NCBI GenBank assembly: GCA_035235625.1
Contig: CP141146.1
Span: 1,606,501 to 1,670,500 of the forward strand
DNA: 64,000 nt
DNA from: Saururus chinensis
Taxonomy: Eukaryota > Streptophyta > Magnoliopsida > Piperales > Saururaceae
Direction: 5' to 3'
This document shows positions 23,714 through 35,607 of the stretch, in pieces (the first letter of the stretch is position 1; every line of letters starts with the position of its first letter). The notes under the pieces were generated by a model. It ran no database searches. It worked only from the letters and a program-made list of their open reading frames with translations, and had not been told where the DNA came from. The position numbers and the translations under genes are program-made.

Positions 23714-24551
23714 CTATTCTTTAAACACCAGATGGTCAAGTTTGGATTCACCCCCCTGATTCTGGGTGAGATGAGCGGCAGCAACCTGGGCAATGGCCTC
23801 CAAGGGCTGGGTACTGACCAGAGAAGCATTGGCAGCGTGCTCCTCTCCAACTTCATACTCGATCATAGATTTAATGATACAGGAATCAGCATCCTTCTCC
23901 AATATTTGCACGATAATTCGATACAGTGTAAAACCCATGTCCAGCGGTCCTCCGGCCACCACATCCGCTACTTTGGTGCGCTTTTCCTCATCGATTTTAA
24001 GGAACTTCTCCTCGTAGCAGCTAAAGCCACGTGTTCCTAATATGGTTCGTAGTCATATACAGGAGTATTAACGAGTTGAGCTATGATCAGCTTTAGATTG
24101 TTTTAGCTTGACCTTTAAAATTCTAATTTCAAGTTTGAGTCAATAATATATATATATAAACTGATCTAATTTATTTTTCTAGCTTCCAGTCGAGTAGAAC
24201 ACAGGCATGTTTGAGTAACTTCGAATTACTCAAACAGGAGTCGAATGCAAACCAAATCAAGTTTTGAGATTACTTTCACACCCCTTGGCCATACAAGTTA
24301 ATTGAAGAGAAGCAAATAGTATCCGTTAGTGTTAATAACGCTTCTACAGCAGATGAGTTGAACGACTTACCAGCAGGGACTGTGAGCTTGAGGACAGTGC
24401 CGACCCCGCCGTCGCCATCGACCTCAATCTTCTCGGCGAAACTGGGGAGCTTTTGGACCACCAGGTTCGCCAGTTTTAGGGTGCTATAGAGTTCCCACGC
24501 TTTGCTAGCAGGGACCCTCACCTCCAGCTCGTGGCAAACTCCGCCCTTCAT
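23714..24551 (-). CDS. PR-10/Bet v 1 protein, NCS-like (copy B)
   Basis: Exons 24551-24371 and 24036-23714, with a 334-bp phase-1 intron (donor GTAAGT, acceptor ATTAG), encode 167 residues. The N-terminus MKGGVCHELEVRVPASKAW and the loop VDGDGGVGTVLK are typical of the norcoclaurine-synthase-like branch. The second exon begins GTRGFSCYEEKF. The Tyr, Glu and Lys positions of the NCS active site are kept, but the Asp position is Ile (TLYRIIVQ). In the usually strict EGGY(L) motif this copy reads AGGPL, which may alter the strand at the cavity entrance. B is closely similar to copy C in protein, upstream and downstream sequence. The start was chosen at MKGG because the longer frame begins before a plausible 5' UTR end and matches no relative. 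Confidence 0.88.
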
Positions 24552-27025
24552 CTTCCGCCTCGGTCTCAACGAAATTATTGTGACAAATATCTGCAAGTGA
24601 GAGACTTTTAGAAGCAGCCATGGGTTTGAGACTTTTAAAGAGCCTGGTTGGGATTCTTGTCGTTATTGACACCGACGATGCTTCACAACAAGACTAAACC
24701 GAATTAGACAGGAATCTTATTTTAAGATGCTCGTGAACAAGAAAGGAGACCAAGTCAACCAGGCGGCTGCTCTAGGCAACTTGGGAAAGACGTCAAAAAG
24801 ACGGGATGTTACTTGCTACTTAGATTACAAGCCTTGCACAAACCAATTGGTGGAGCTATTTTCTGGGTAAGGATTGTTAACTGGGGATGTTAAGCATTCC
24901 TTATCAGACTTTTGGTTCCTTTTTTTTTTAAATAATTTATTTTAAAAAAATGAATTCAGATGTGCCCAAATCTTATATGTTTATACACTTCGGTCTCATA
25001 TTAATAATACTATTTAGAAAAATAGTAAATTTTATTGTATAGTGAAACTTGGAACAAAGAAAATAAAACATATTTTTTAGTATCCATTTTATTAAATTAA
25101 ACCAAATGAAGCTATTAATATAGGATGAAGGAAGGACTTCTCGAGTCTCTTGAATTCGTCTTGTATCTCTATTCTTAGTTCATATGGAACTCTCAAATCC
25201 TAGATTATTTCTAAACAACTATACATGAAAGATTGGCTTTGACTAATGTTTGTGATCTAATGTCTGAGCCACGTATGAGGTATTTATGGCTATATCCAGT
25301 TAAATTCTTTTGTCTGTCAATTTTTAGACATGGGCATGAACTTAGACCATATCCAATAATTTATTTGAAGCTTGATTAACTTTTAAATGCAATATATATT
25401 CTTATATAAAGGATAATTTTTATTTCTCTATAACTATTCTTAAGTATTATTTTTTTATACTTGATTCCCTAATAATTTAAATATAATAATGTTAATGTTA
25501 CATTTGAGTTTTTTTCCCAAGTTATTTACTAAATATTCCTTTTGTCCCACATTAATAACTCTACATAGCTTCTTAAAATGAACTAATTTGTTCAATAATA
25601 ATGCTACAAATAAAAAAAGATAATATATACAAGTCTAAATATTAGTATATGCTAAGTTACTTAATCCAATTATCTTCACCGTAGTTGCACTATTTAATCA
25701 AAATCGTCAAAACTTTTCTCATTTTCTCCAGCTTCATCAACCCTTATCCAATTTCCTAAAAGTCTATGCTATAGACAATGGCCACGACTGCTGAAAAAGA
25801 GGCTTTGTCCGCTAACAAAAAGTTAACAGACAAATTGTTAGTAGACATAAATATGAACAAGCCTTGTCTATCGACTATTTGTCAATGACCCTTATGAACC
25901 CAGTTCTACACTTAAGAAACATTTTCTTTTTCACAAGTGCTAACTTAATCATAATTGAAATATTTGTTGAGGGAAACGACACATGAAAGGGGGGGAGGGA
26001 GGGAAAGTAAAAAAAAGGGAAGGTATGTGCGGTGATGTACATAAAATAGTAGGATGAGGTGGGTGTGTTATCAAATTAATAAATAGAAAAGGTTAATATA
26101 AGCTACAATATATATTTGAGATATGTGCGAATCAAAATCCCATAGTGCAATGCATTTTAGGTCGTAAGCGAATTTCCTTATAAAAACCTATATGCCTTAT
26201 ATTATAGTCACATGATAATTGTGCAATAGTATGCAACTATACTCAAATGGTAACTGGTCTCTTAATATATAGGGCGTTTAGGAGATTTGTACCTAATGAG
26301 TGAGGTAAAAATTGAGAGTGAGGTAAGTTGTAAAAAATATACTCTCTCTATCTTAAAATAAGTGTTCTATTTAATTTTTGGATAGTAATATTCCCGTAAC
26401 AAAAACACCAACAAAAACTCACATAAATGTTTTGATTAGACTTCACAAGTGGGCTCTACACAAAGTTAATATGGACTTATTTATTTAGACTAATCAAAAC
26501 TCATATATGAATTTTCGATGTGAAAATATATTTTTTTATTTTTTTTAAAATGAACTAATGAGTGAGGTAAGTAGTAAAAAGTATATTATCTCTATCCTAA
26601 AATAGTGTTTTTATTTTGAAAAATCAAATAAGACACTTACTTTAGGATGGATGGAGTATATAAAACTTGATGAGGATAAAATAGAACCGTCCATAAGAAC
26701 TTCGACACATGGAGCTTTAACTACTTTAAAGTACGTAGTTACAAAATTAATTGAGACTTCTCTATATGTACAGAAAAATAATAGGACCACGAGGTATGCA
26801 CTCATACACATATCATAACATGCTTCTCTAAGTGACTATATTCAGTCTTCTTCTTCTGACTTAAGCGTCCAAAAAGCCTTGGCACCGTGCTGGTGCTGGC
26901 AGGTCCCTTGAAGACCACCTTGACTATTGACCACATTTATGCATCCACAAGAATAAAGGTGTTCTTGTTTTGTGTCTATGTGCGCGCACAAAAAAGCCAC
27001 CAAACACTTACCCCTATCCTATATA
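24552..27025. other. Intergenic between PR-10 copy B and a solo LTR
   Basis: 24600-24720 is the promoter side of copy B and resembles the corresponding part of copy C (gatgcttc..aacaagac.aaaccgaa). Stowaway-like copies lie at about 24990-25130 and 25540-25610. No gene was found; the 66-codon frame near 26611-26811 overlaps a MITE and is not credible. Confidence 0.45.
26338..26658. mobile_element. MITE-like inverted repeat with internal palindromic segment
   Basis: The left end tactctctctatcttaaaat and the right end (complement tactccatccatcctaaagt) are inverted repeats sharing taagtgt.ctattt. The interior 26405-26520 carries the aaaactca...gattagact...aagtgggctcta sequence, which recurs at 63640-63770. 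Confidence 0.55.
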
Positions 27026-28808
27026 TGTAACGATCCATTTTTCGGTTATGCTTAACCCGGAGGGGTTAAGGGTAATTTGGTATTTTGAGATAAGTGTTAA
27101 GGGGTTTCATTAGGTGAAATCTCCGTATCCGAGTAGAGCTCGGAGTAACAAGTGTAACGAATTGAAGAACGTGCAAAACAGAGGTCGGGAGCGAAAGCTA
27201 CAGCCCCAAGAAGCATGTCATATAGGCGAGACTTATATAAAAAGTGCGGGATAACCTACCCATGTGTGGTTTTATTTTGAATGGCTCATCGACATGAGTC
27301 CATTGGTAACAAGAACGTGTGATTCCAACGTCAAGGTTGGAAGTTATCACGTTTTGAGGTCAAGATATTATTTGAATAAAATAATATCATTATGGATATG
27401 ATCGACGACACAGTGGATAAGACTGGCGATGAAGCGGATAAGATTGCTGATACAGCGGATAGGACTGATGCATATCACTCTTATTTGCCATGTGTCAGCT
27501 TCACGTCTATCCAGTTTTTATATAAATATCATCCAGAGCGTTTAGTTTAGGAAAGGGGGAATCATCTCCCACGTTTCTGTGTTCTTTCCCATATTCAGAA
27601 ACTTTTGTTTTTCATTTCTCACTCATTTTAAGTCCTATTCGAGTCGTTCCTAAGGCATTCTTAGCTAATTTGAGGGTGATCTTCACAATGACATGATCCA
27701 TCCCTCAAGTTGGCACCCCTAGAAGGAAAAATGGCCTGGGGCAAGAGGAGGCTCTATCCACTACCCTCCTGCCTCAAAGAGAAAGCAGCGGCCTGGAGAG
27801 AAAGGGGGACTCCGTCCTCCGTCACGGGCTGCATCGTGGGTCATCACCCAAAGTAGGGAAGGATATGTTCTTCACCGAAGGGCTACGTAGTTTGAGAAAC
27901 ATCCCAGGGAAAGGGACGTTCTGTCCGTCGCTTACAGGCGCAGAAAATGAGAAGTCTCCGATAAATGGGACAGTTGGTCAATTGTCTTTTGGCATAAGGC
28001 AAGGAACGTGCAAAGGTTAGAGGAGGCTCTATTCGCTGTCTCCGGATCCGAAGGGGAGGACGCCCAGAAACAAGTACCCCGAATACCGCTACCTCACGAG
28101 ACATTAGGGGAGTAAGCATTTCTGACTTCCTATTTTAATTATAGAATGCATGTGCTAGATAGGGTATATGTTATGCCTTGATATGCTATGATCCTTTATA
28201 TTATAATATGTCATGCTTATATGCTATGATGTGTGCCGTCTCGCTCTGGGTTAGAGAGAGACGTGTTGTGTGTATGTTTGGTCTTGGCTAAGTGATAAAG
28301 CGAGACGTGTGATGCATGTGGTCTTGGCTCAGTGACGGAGCAAGACATGTGAATGTGATAGATTTGCTCTGGGATAGAGTGAAGCATGTTGTGGTGGTAA
28401 TGTGGTACTCGTCACTATGATAGAGCGAGATATGTGTTGTCAGTGTTTTACGGGTTTTCGTATAACTCCGATTAAATATTCTGGTATATATATGTATTTT
28501 TATATGATTTGATGTATGTAATAGCCAGTAGGTAGAACTATGTGTGAATCTGATCGTATCAGAGTAAAATCGCAGATGTTATCCGATACATATGTAGGCA
28601 ACCAACGACAAAACAATATTGGCCCGATCTAAATTAGTTATATAATTAGGTTTGTTCTGGCCTATGCGTAACAAAGCATTAAAGTTCTGAAGTACATAAA
28701 AGAATAAGAAGACTCTCGCACTCAAAATTTGCCGCTTCTAATTCTGGGTTTGATTTTTAACATTTTTGGACCCCCGGCCCGGGTCGGTTTCCGGGTCGGT
28801 GCTTTATA
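27026..28808 (+). mobile_element. Gypsy-type solo LTR
   Basis: Opens TGTAACGATCCATTTTTCGG and ends GGGTCGGTGCTTTATA, where the final bases should be TTACA and have decayed. ATATA flanks it at 27021-27025 and 28809-28813, consistent with a 5-bp target duplication, although this sequence is simple. Inside are tandem tctcgctc..agagcgagac motifs and a region of 'cc.ggg.aaaggg.a.gttctgtccg' repeats, shared with 21.1-23.0 kb. There is no coding sequence. The 78-codon minus frame at 27883-28119 is within the repeat. Confidence 0.65.
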
Positions 28809-28813
28809 ATATA

Positions 28814-29579
28814 TAAACATCGATTGCAGGAGGACGTATCACAAGCATGTAAAGATAACATGCATAAACATGAGTCACATGTAGGAACAGAGGTAAAGAT
28901 GAACGCCAAACAAAACTTAAGGGCTGTTTAGCAACTGATTTAAGAGGGATTCAAGGATTCTTAGTGGAGGAGCCTTTTGTTTAAGGGCTGTTTAGCCTTT
29001 TGATTCTCTTCTGCCGTTACTTACCTTCTCTATTCTAGTTGGTTGTCTATGACATGATGCTTTACAGTTTGTGCCACCATATGATTGGTGAGTGTCATGT
29101 TTTTTAAAGTATTTTCAACTACCAACTTAGCTAAGAATTCAACTCTCTATTGGATGCATTTTTTAATTTGCATTTGATATTATCCACAATTGTTTATTTT
29201 TTTACATGTAACCTTACATCACCCTCTACTATATTTGAGAAGTACATCCTTTTTAGTTTAATTTCCCTTGCCATGGTGATCTCTATCCATTGGAATAACA
29301 CAAATGAAGTTAGTGGAATCTGGTTAGTATGCACAATACCCTGCCATTACGATTGCTTTAATTTTTTTATGGTAAATACTAACTTTAGATTAATAAGGAT
29401 ATTACTAGAAAACTTTTATATAATTAGTAGACTTATGGCAGTAAATTTGATTCATGCACATTAATGAAGACATCAACTGTCTCTTGGAAGCACTAATGAC
29501 TCGACAAAACGGAGTGAGGAATCAACATAGAGTTGCCTCTTTGAAATACTAATGGCCTTCAAATTTCCCCTATTTCTCT
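28814..29579. other. Intergenic, 3' flank of PR-10 copy C
   Basis: A direct repeat aagggctgtttag occurs at about 28919 and 28983. The open frame at 29150-29464 is AT-rich and unlike any family known to me. The last ~110 bp is homologous to the 3' flank of copy B. Confidence 0.4.
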
Positions 29580-30187
29580 TTAAACACGATCGAGATGGTC
29601 GAGTTTTAGCTCATCCTCCGGATTCTGGGTGAGATGGGTGGCCGCAACCTGGGCAATGACCTCCACCGCCTGAGTACTCACCAGAGAAGCATTGGCCGCG
29701 TGCTCCTCCCCTACTTCATACTCAATGATCGACTTGATAACACATGACTCAGAATCCTTCTCCAATATTTGGAAGATGACTCGATACAAAGTAAAACCCA
29801 TCTCTAGAAATCCTCCCTCCACCACATCCGTCACCTTGGTGCGCTTCTCCTCATCGATGGATATGAACTTCTCCTTGTACCAGCTCAACCCAGGTGTTCC
29901 TATTGTACATAGCCATGCAATTCAGTTGATGAGAAGACAAAAACTTATACTATTATTATTGTGTCAATAACGTTTCTGCAGCATGAGTTGAAATTGAATG
30001 ACTTACCAGCAGGGAACGTGAGCTTGAGGATAGTGCCGGCCCCGCCATCACCATCAACCTCAATCTTCTCGATGAGATTGGGGAGCTTCTGGACCACCAG
30101 ATTTGCCAGTTTCAGGGTGCCGTAGAGTTCCCACGCTTTGCTAGCAGGGACGCTCACCTCCAGCTCGTGGCAAGCTTCGCCCTTCAT
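29580..30187 (-). CDS. PR-10/Bet v 1 protein, NCS-like (copy C)
   Basis: Exons 30187-30007 and 29899-29580, with a 107-bp phase-1 intron (donor GTAAGT, acceptor ATAG), encode 166 residues. The N-terminus MKGEACHELEVSVPASKAW differs little from copy B. The loop is VDGDGGAGTILK. Exon 2 begins GTPGLSWYKEKF and continues KRTKVTDVVEGGFLEMGFTL. Of the four NCS catalytic positions as I remember them, Tyr and Glu (YKEK) and Lys (TKV) are kept, and the Asp position is Val (TLYRVIFQ). This is the least altered gene of the cluster. A copia element sits only ~280 bp upstream of the ATG, so part of the native promoter may have been displaced. Confidence 0.9.
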
Positions 30188-30461
30188 CTCCCTCGGTCTC
30201 AACGAATAAATGGTGTCTGAAATAGATGGATTGCTTGTGAGAGCCTGAGAGGTGGCCAGGGGTTTGAGATTTTAAAGAGACTCGCGGTGAGAATCTTATC
30301 TGCATTGTCAACCGAGAAAGATGCTTCGGAACAAGACAAAACCGAACCGGCCGCGAAGGCGAGCGGGCATCCTTGGGACAGGGTCACCACAGGAGAACCG
30401 GGCGGCTTCTTCTAAACCATTTGCTGTTCTAACATACTTCTCACACCATTTTTTATTATCA

Positions 30462-30466
30462 TCAGT
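30462..30466 (+). repeat. Copia target site duplication, left (TCAGT)
   Basis: Matches 37594-37598 exactly. Confidence 0.85.
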
Positions 30467-31514
30467 TGTTGGACCATGGTATGGGCTCGGGCCTAGTTTG
30501 GTCCAACAGTATAGCGGTCCGGGTGAGCTAGTATGGGTCACGGGGTCCAAGGGTGGTGGGGGCAGTCGCGCCGACCCCACTGGTACCTTCGTTACACATA
30601 ATTCATGTGGGACCCACATATGTCACACACCCGCACTAGATATACATCTAGGTGTGCATATACACATTGTGGGGCCCAGATGCGTGAATTATGTGTTGAG
30701 GGTAGGGCCCGCGTAATTAGCGAGAGGTCGACCATGTCGCGGGCTTAGCCGTGTGCAGGGGGTCCAGGCCTCCGCGGGCTCTGTGTGTCAGAGCCCGCTC
30801 CCGTTGTGATCGAGCCTCTATAAGAAGCCCGTTGGAATTTATGCACTCAGCCTATGTAATCTCAGCCCATTTGATTCAAACCCGCCGTTTATGGAAAGAA
30901 AGGTGTTTTAAGAGAGGGAGAGAATAAGGGAGAATATTCCTCCCTTATTCCCTCAACTTGAATGGGGCGTCCCCCATATTTTGGATCTGATTTGAAGAAT
31001 CAGATTACTCTCTCTCCATTCATCTCTCCCCTCTCTAATTTGGGTCGCCCCTCTCCATTGCTTGCTCTCTCTTCCAAAACCAGTCCGCCCCTCTCTCTTG
31101 TGTAATTGTGTGCGGCCTGCGTGGAGTTTGATCAAGGTGATTCTCTCCTTCTTTGCTGAGAAGAGGAGGTTGTAGAAGGGTTAAAAATAAGGGGCTGTTG
31201 TGCTGAGAATTCCTTCACTCCAAGCAAGGGTTTGAGAGGAATCGTTACAAAAAGGTATTGTCTTAATTCCTTTCTTATTGATCTTGTTATTGGTGTGAGG
31301 AGGCTGATTTGGAGGGCGTGCTAGGGCTGGATCAAGCCCAAGGTTAGTACATGTTAATTACATGTTAATTATATCTTCCTTTGATTAAATTATATGCATG
31401 GTTATTGCTAATTGTAATTAGAATTGCATGTATGTGTAGATCTTATTTAAAGATTCGATTTTTGTGAGCCATCCTCTCCCACCACTGCTTCCGCTGCTGG
31501 CCGGCCACTCTACA
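30467..31514 (+). repeat. Copia 5' LTR
   Basis: 1048 bp, TGTTGGACC...CACTCTACA. Near-identical to the 3' LTR over most of its length. It retains a ~19-bp stretch near the start (after tgttggaccat) that is missing from the 3' LTR. The ctctataagaagcccg stretch near 30815 is a possible TATA region. Confidence 0.9.
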
Positions 31515-31515
31515 G

Positions 31516-31529
31516 TGGTATCGGAGCCA
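31516..31529 (+). promoter_or_regulatory. Copia primer-binding site
   Basis: TGGTATCGGAGCCA, one base after the LTR end; complementary to the 3' end of initiator tRNA-Met as in most plant copia elements. Confidence 0.85.
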
Positions 31530-32623
31530 ATAGGGAGGAGGTTTGGCCGCTGATTTGGTAAAAATCCAATTAGATTTACCCGATCTAGGTTTAGATCGGT
31601 AAAATTGGGATTTTTGCCTTAAATCGTTTGATCTACTATTAGAATCAAAGGGCTTTTCATTTTGAATTGATTATAATTATAATTATAATTAACATGTTAT
31701 TGAATGATTTGGCTGCTGGTTGTATATGATTTGAGTGTTAATTGTTTTTTTTGTGCACGATTGAATGCATAAGGGCATAGTGGTCATTTTCACCACAATA
31801 TTTTTTGTGCATTTTTTCTCTGATCACGATTTTGGCACACACTTCCCTGCTGGACAGCAAGGGCCATTTGAATTATTTATTGTGATAATAAATTTAATTT
31901 AATTAGTTAATGGTGTAAATTGACCAAAATAGCCCTAGGGGCATTTTGGACAATTCACACGTGCATTGTGTGTGCTTGTTATAGTTCTGTCTAGATCTTG
32001 TATTCTCTGCGTTGATAACTTGCTTAAGTTGATGTGAATTTTTTTGGTGTGCTGTGTGAGGGCAAAAATTATCAAACTACCCCTAGGGGCATTTTGGTAA
32101 TTATACACCAAAAATTTTCTGGATAGAATCTGAATTTTCAGCAGCTTTCAGAATTGTATTTTTTACTGGATTTTGACTGGAAAAGTTCTGTGATTAGTTT
32201 TGGTGTACCCTTAAGGGTGGAAATTACCAAACTACCCCTAGGGGCATTTTGGTAAATATACACCAAAATTTCTGGACGGAATTTTTTAAAATTCCAGTAG
32301 CCTCTAAATATGTTTATTTGCTAATTTATATGTTGGGTTATTTGTTTAGGGAATTCTAAATTCATAAAACACATAGAAACCTAATTAGGGTAATATCCTT
32401 TAAGGGGTTAAGGGGTAGTGGGGGTTATTTTTGGAAAGTAACCCAAAAACCCTAATTAGGTGATTCTAATAAGAAAAACTCATCATAATATACTCAAATT
32501 GTCCCTAGGCTTATATTTAGATTTAGAGTTTGTCTAAGTAAGTACCCTTATAATTTAAGCAATAAGCCTACTATAAATAGTATTAATACCCTGTTCATTG
32601 CCTGTTTTTCCTTGTAGATTAAA
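31530..32623 (+). other. Copia untranslated leader
   Basis: Non-coding. It contains three spaced copies of a motif of the form caaacta.cccctaggggcatttt (near 31925, 32080 and 32225). Confidence 0.6.
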
Positions 32624-34740
32624 ATGGCTTCTAAAATGGTAACTGCCGAGTTAGGAAAAACTGAGAAACTTAATGTTGATAACTATCTGGTGTGGAAGAG
32701 AAGGATTCACCACATCCTGACTCTTTTTGATCTTGCTCATGTACTTGAGCAGGTCATTGAGCCACTACTAGAGGGTACATCAGCTGATCAGTTTAAAGAT
32801 CTTGAGAAGCTGAGGGATGATGATAATAAGGCTAGGTCCACTATTCTTACTTTCATGGAGCCTAAGATAGAACAACTATTTGAAAAGTATAAGGCGCAGA
32901 GAGATCTTGGATGCGATTAAGGTGAGGTATAGGAAGCAGACTGAGGCTCATAAGAGAATGCTATACTCGAAATATCAAAATTCCAGGATGAGGGAGGGAG
33001 ATGATGTGAATGAGCACCTAAGTGTCATGTCCATCATAACTGATGACCTAGAGACACTAGAGGACCCCATCTCTGAGGGAATCCAAGTGTCAACAGTGTT
33101 GAACAGCCTTCCCAAATCTTGGGAGAGTGTAGTAATTTATCTAAACATGAGCGACCAGAAGATCACAATGGAGGCTCTGACTGCCAAGCTTAGGCTTGAG
33201 CAAGAAAGGAGGAACCATGTGAAGGCTTCTGGGGGGTCTGCTACTGCCAACATGGTACACAACTCTGGTGGGGGCAAGAAAGGTGGACAGGGGCCTGGTC
33301 CCTCTAAGAAAGCTTTCAAGAAGAAGCCTCAGAACAAGGGCACTGGTAAAGGTAATGACAAACCCAAAGGTGCATGTTTCAAGTGTGGCCAGATGGGTCA
33401 CTTCAAGGCTAACTGTCCCCAGAAGGATAGCCATTCAAGCAAGGACAAGGGCAAGAGCGAGGACATCGTCTGTGTTGTCTCTGAGGTGATGCATGCTGAC
33501 ATCAAGGAGAAGACTTGGTGGCTGGATTCAGGAGCTACTGTGCATGTTTCCCACTCCAGGGGAACTAGGGGCGAGATGGTCAATCTGATTCCAGGCCAGA
33601 ACAAAGTCTTCATGGGGAACAACACGTACTGTGAGGTGGAGGCTATGGGGAGCTACAGGATTTCTTTGAAGAATGGGTCTAACCTTGTCCTGATAGATGT
33701 GCTTTTTGCTCCTTCCATCAGGAAGAACCTGATTTCAATCCCTGTTCTGACCAAGAAGGGGTTTGAGGTTAGGTTCAAGGGAAGTAAGGCAACTGTGGGC
33801 AAGGGTGGGACTGTTTTATTTACTGCTTCTTTAATTAATGGATTGTATTGCTTAGATGTAATGAACTCTTTTGAATCTAATGAAATAAGCATTTCTGAGT
33901 ATATTGTTTTGTCCGTGGATGATGCTTTGCTTTGGCATATGCATTTGTGCCATGTAAATGTAGATAAACTACATCGTATGTCGAGCGCTGGGTTATTACC
34001 CAAAATATCCAAAGACCTACGTGTGTGCGAGGATTGCTTATTGGGTAAGATGAGCAGGCAATCCTTTCAAAAGGGACAAAGGGCAAATGAACTGTTAGGG
34101 GCGGTACATTCTGATATCTGTAGGCCCCTGAATGTTCAGACCCATAGAGGCATGACGTATTTTATTACGTTCATTGATGACTATTCAAGATACGGGTACA
34201 TGTATTTAATAAGCAGGAAGTCTGATGCCTTAGATAAATTCAAGGAATTTAAAGCTGAGGTAGAGACTCAGTTAGGCAGGAAAGTAAAAATCCTGAGGAC
34301 TGACAAGGGTGGCGGGTACACCTCTGACCTGTTTAAAGATTTCTGTACCGATCAGGGAATAGTTCACCAGTACACCCTACCGTACACTCCACAGCAAAAT
34401 GGAGTGGCTGAAAGGCATAATAGGATGCTTATGGACATGGTAAGGTCCATGTTAAATCACTCTGAGTTAGGAACTAACTTCTGGGGTGAGGCTTTAGACA
34501 CCGCCGTGTATATCCTTAATCGTGTACCAACAAAGGTAGTCCAACAGACACCTTATGAGTTATGGACAGGTCGACGTCCAAACTTAGGGCATCTTAGAGT
34601 GTGGGGGTCTAGGGCACACGTAAAGGTGCCTGACCAGCATAGGTCAAAGCTAGACCCTAAGACCATAAAGTGCAACTTTATTGGTTACTGTGATCACTCT
34701 AAGAGTCTGATTTGTGGTTCACCACACGGATGGTACAATG
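32624..34740 (+). pseudogene. Copia gag-protease-integrase, frameshifted
   Basis: The gag begins at 32624 (MASKMVTAELG) in one frame and continues in another after about 32897, so a small indel lies there. The second frame carries the zinc knuckle [14 protein letters not shown], the protease motif [12 protein letters not shown], the integrase pre-domain ([11 protein letters not shown]...CEDC), and integrase core segments [24 protein letters not shown] and [12 protein letters not shown]. The frame is lost again near 34700-34740, in the integrase C-terminal region. This is retrotransposon machinery, not a host gene. Confidence 0.9.
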
Positions 34741-35607
34741 GGGGTTGTTGAGTCTAGAGATGCTTATTTCTTGGAAGAGGAATTAAACCCTAGAATTCCT
34801 AACAAGAAAGTTGATTTATTCGAGGTGGTTAAAGAGGCTAGTCCTAGTACTTCCCCAGAGGAAGTAATTGGATCAGATCAAAACCAAACTGAACCAGAAC
34901 CCAGGGCATTGAGGGAAAGAAGACCTTCAATTCTGTTGAGGGACTTCTATACAATGCTAGGGGAGGACAACGTCACGTTAGATGAACATATTCTAGATGA
35001 CCCGATTACCCTTGAGCAAGCTTTAAGTCTTCCAGACGCTCAAGAATGGCAGGTTGCTATTCAGGAAGAGATGGACTCTATCCTAAAGAACAAGGTCTGG
35101 GAGATAGTGGATCCACCTAAAGGGCGAAAGCCTATTGGATGTAAATGGATCTTCAAAAAGAAACTTAAGGCTGATGGGTCTATAGATAAGTACAAGGCGA
35201 GATTAGTGGCCAAGGGGTTCACCCAAGTATATGGGATGGACTTTAAGGAGACATACTCACCGGTGTCAAGATTTGACTCAATTAGATGTCTCTTAGCATG
35301 CGTTGCTTACTTTGATTTAGAGTTGCACCAAATGGATGTAAAGACTGCCTTCCTAAATGGAGATTTAGAGGAGGAGATTTACATGGAACAACTTGAGGGT
35401 TATGTGATTCCTGGAGAGGAACACAAGGTGTGCAAGCTCATAAAATCATTGTATGGCCTAAAACAATCTCCCAGGCAATGGTACTTCACTTTTCACAAGG
35501 TGATTAGTGAGTATGGGTTCATAGTGAATAAACACGATCATTGTGTCTATACCTTCCGGGATGGGACAAGGTATATGATGTTGTCATCATATGTAGATGA
35601 CTCTTGA
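34714..35607 (+). pseudogene. Copia reverse transcriptase, first part
   Basis: Open from about 34714 with [12 protein letters not shown] (end of the integrase/RT linker), then GCKWIFKKKLKADGS, KARLVAKGFTQ, QMDVKTAFLNGDLEE and SLYGLKQSPRQWY. It stops at 35607 immediately after the catalytic YVDD, where the frame is broken by a small indel. Confidence 0.9.

Noticed and set aside
27883-28119. 78-codon minus frame
   Set aside because: Lies in the repeated interior of a solo LTR with no conserved protein features.
30308-30716. Open frames of 103 and 131 codons spanning the copia 5' LTR border
   Set aside because: They run from unique DNA into the LTR and match no family; the equivalent LTR part of the 3' copy shows the same chance frames.
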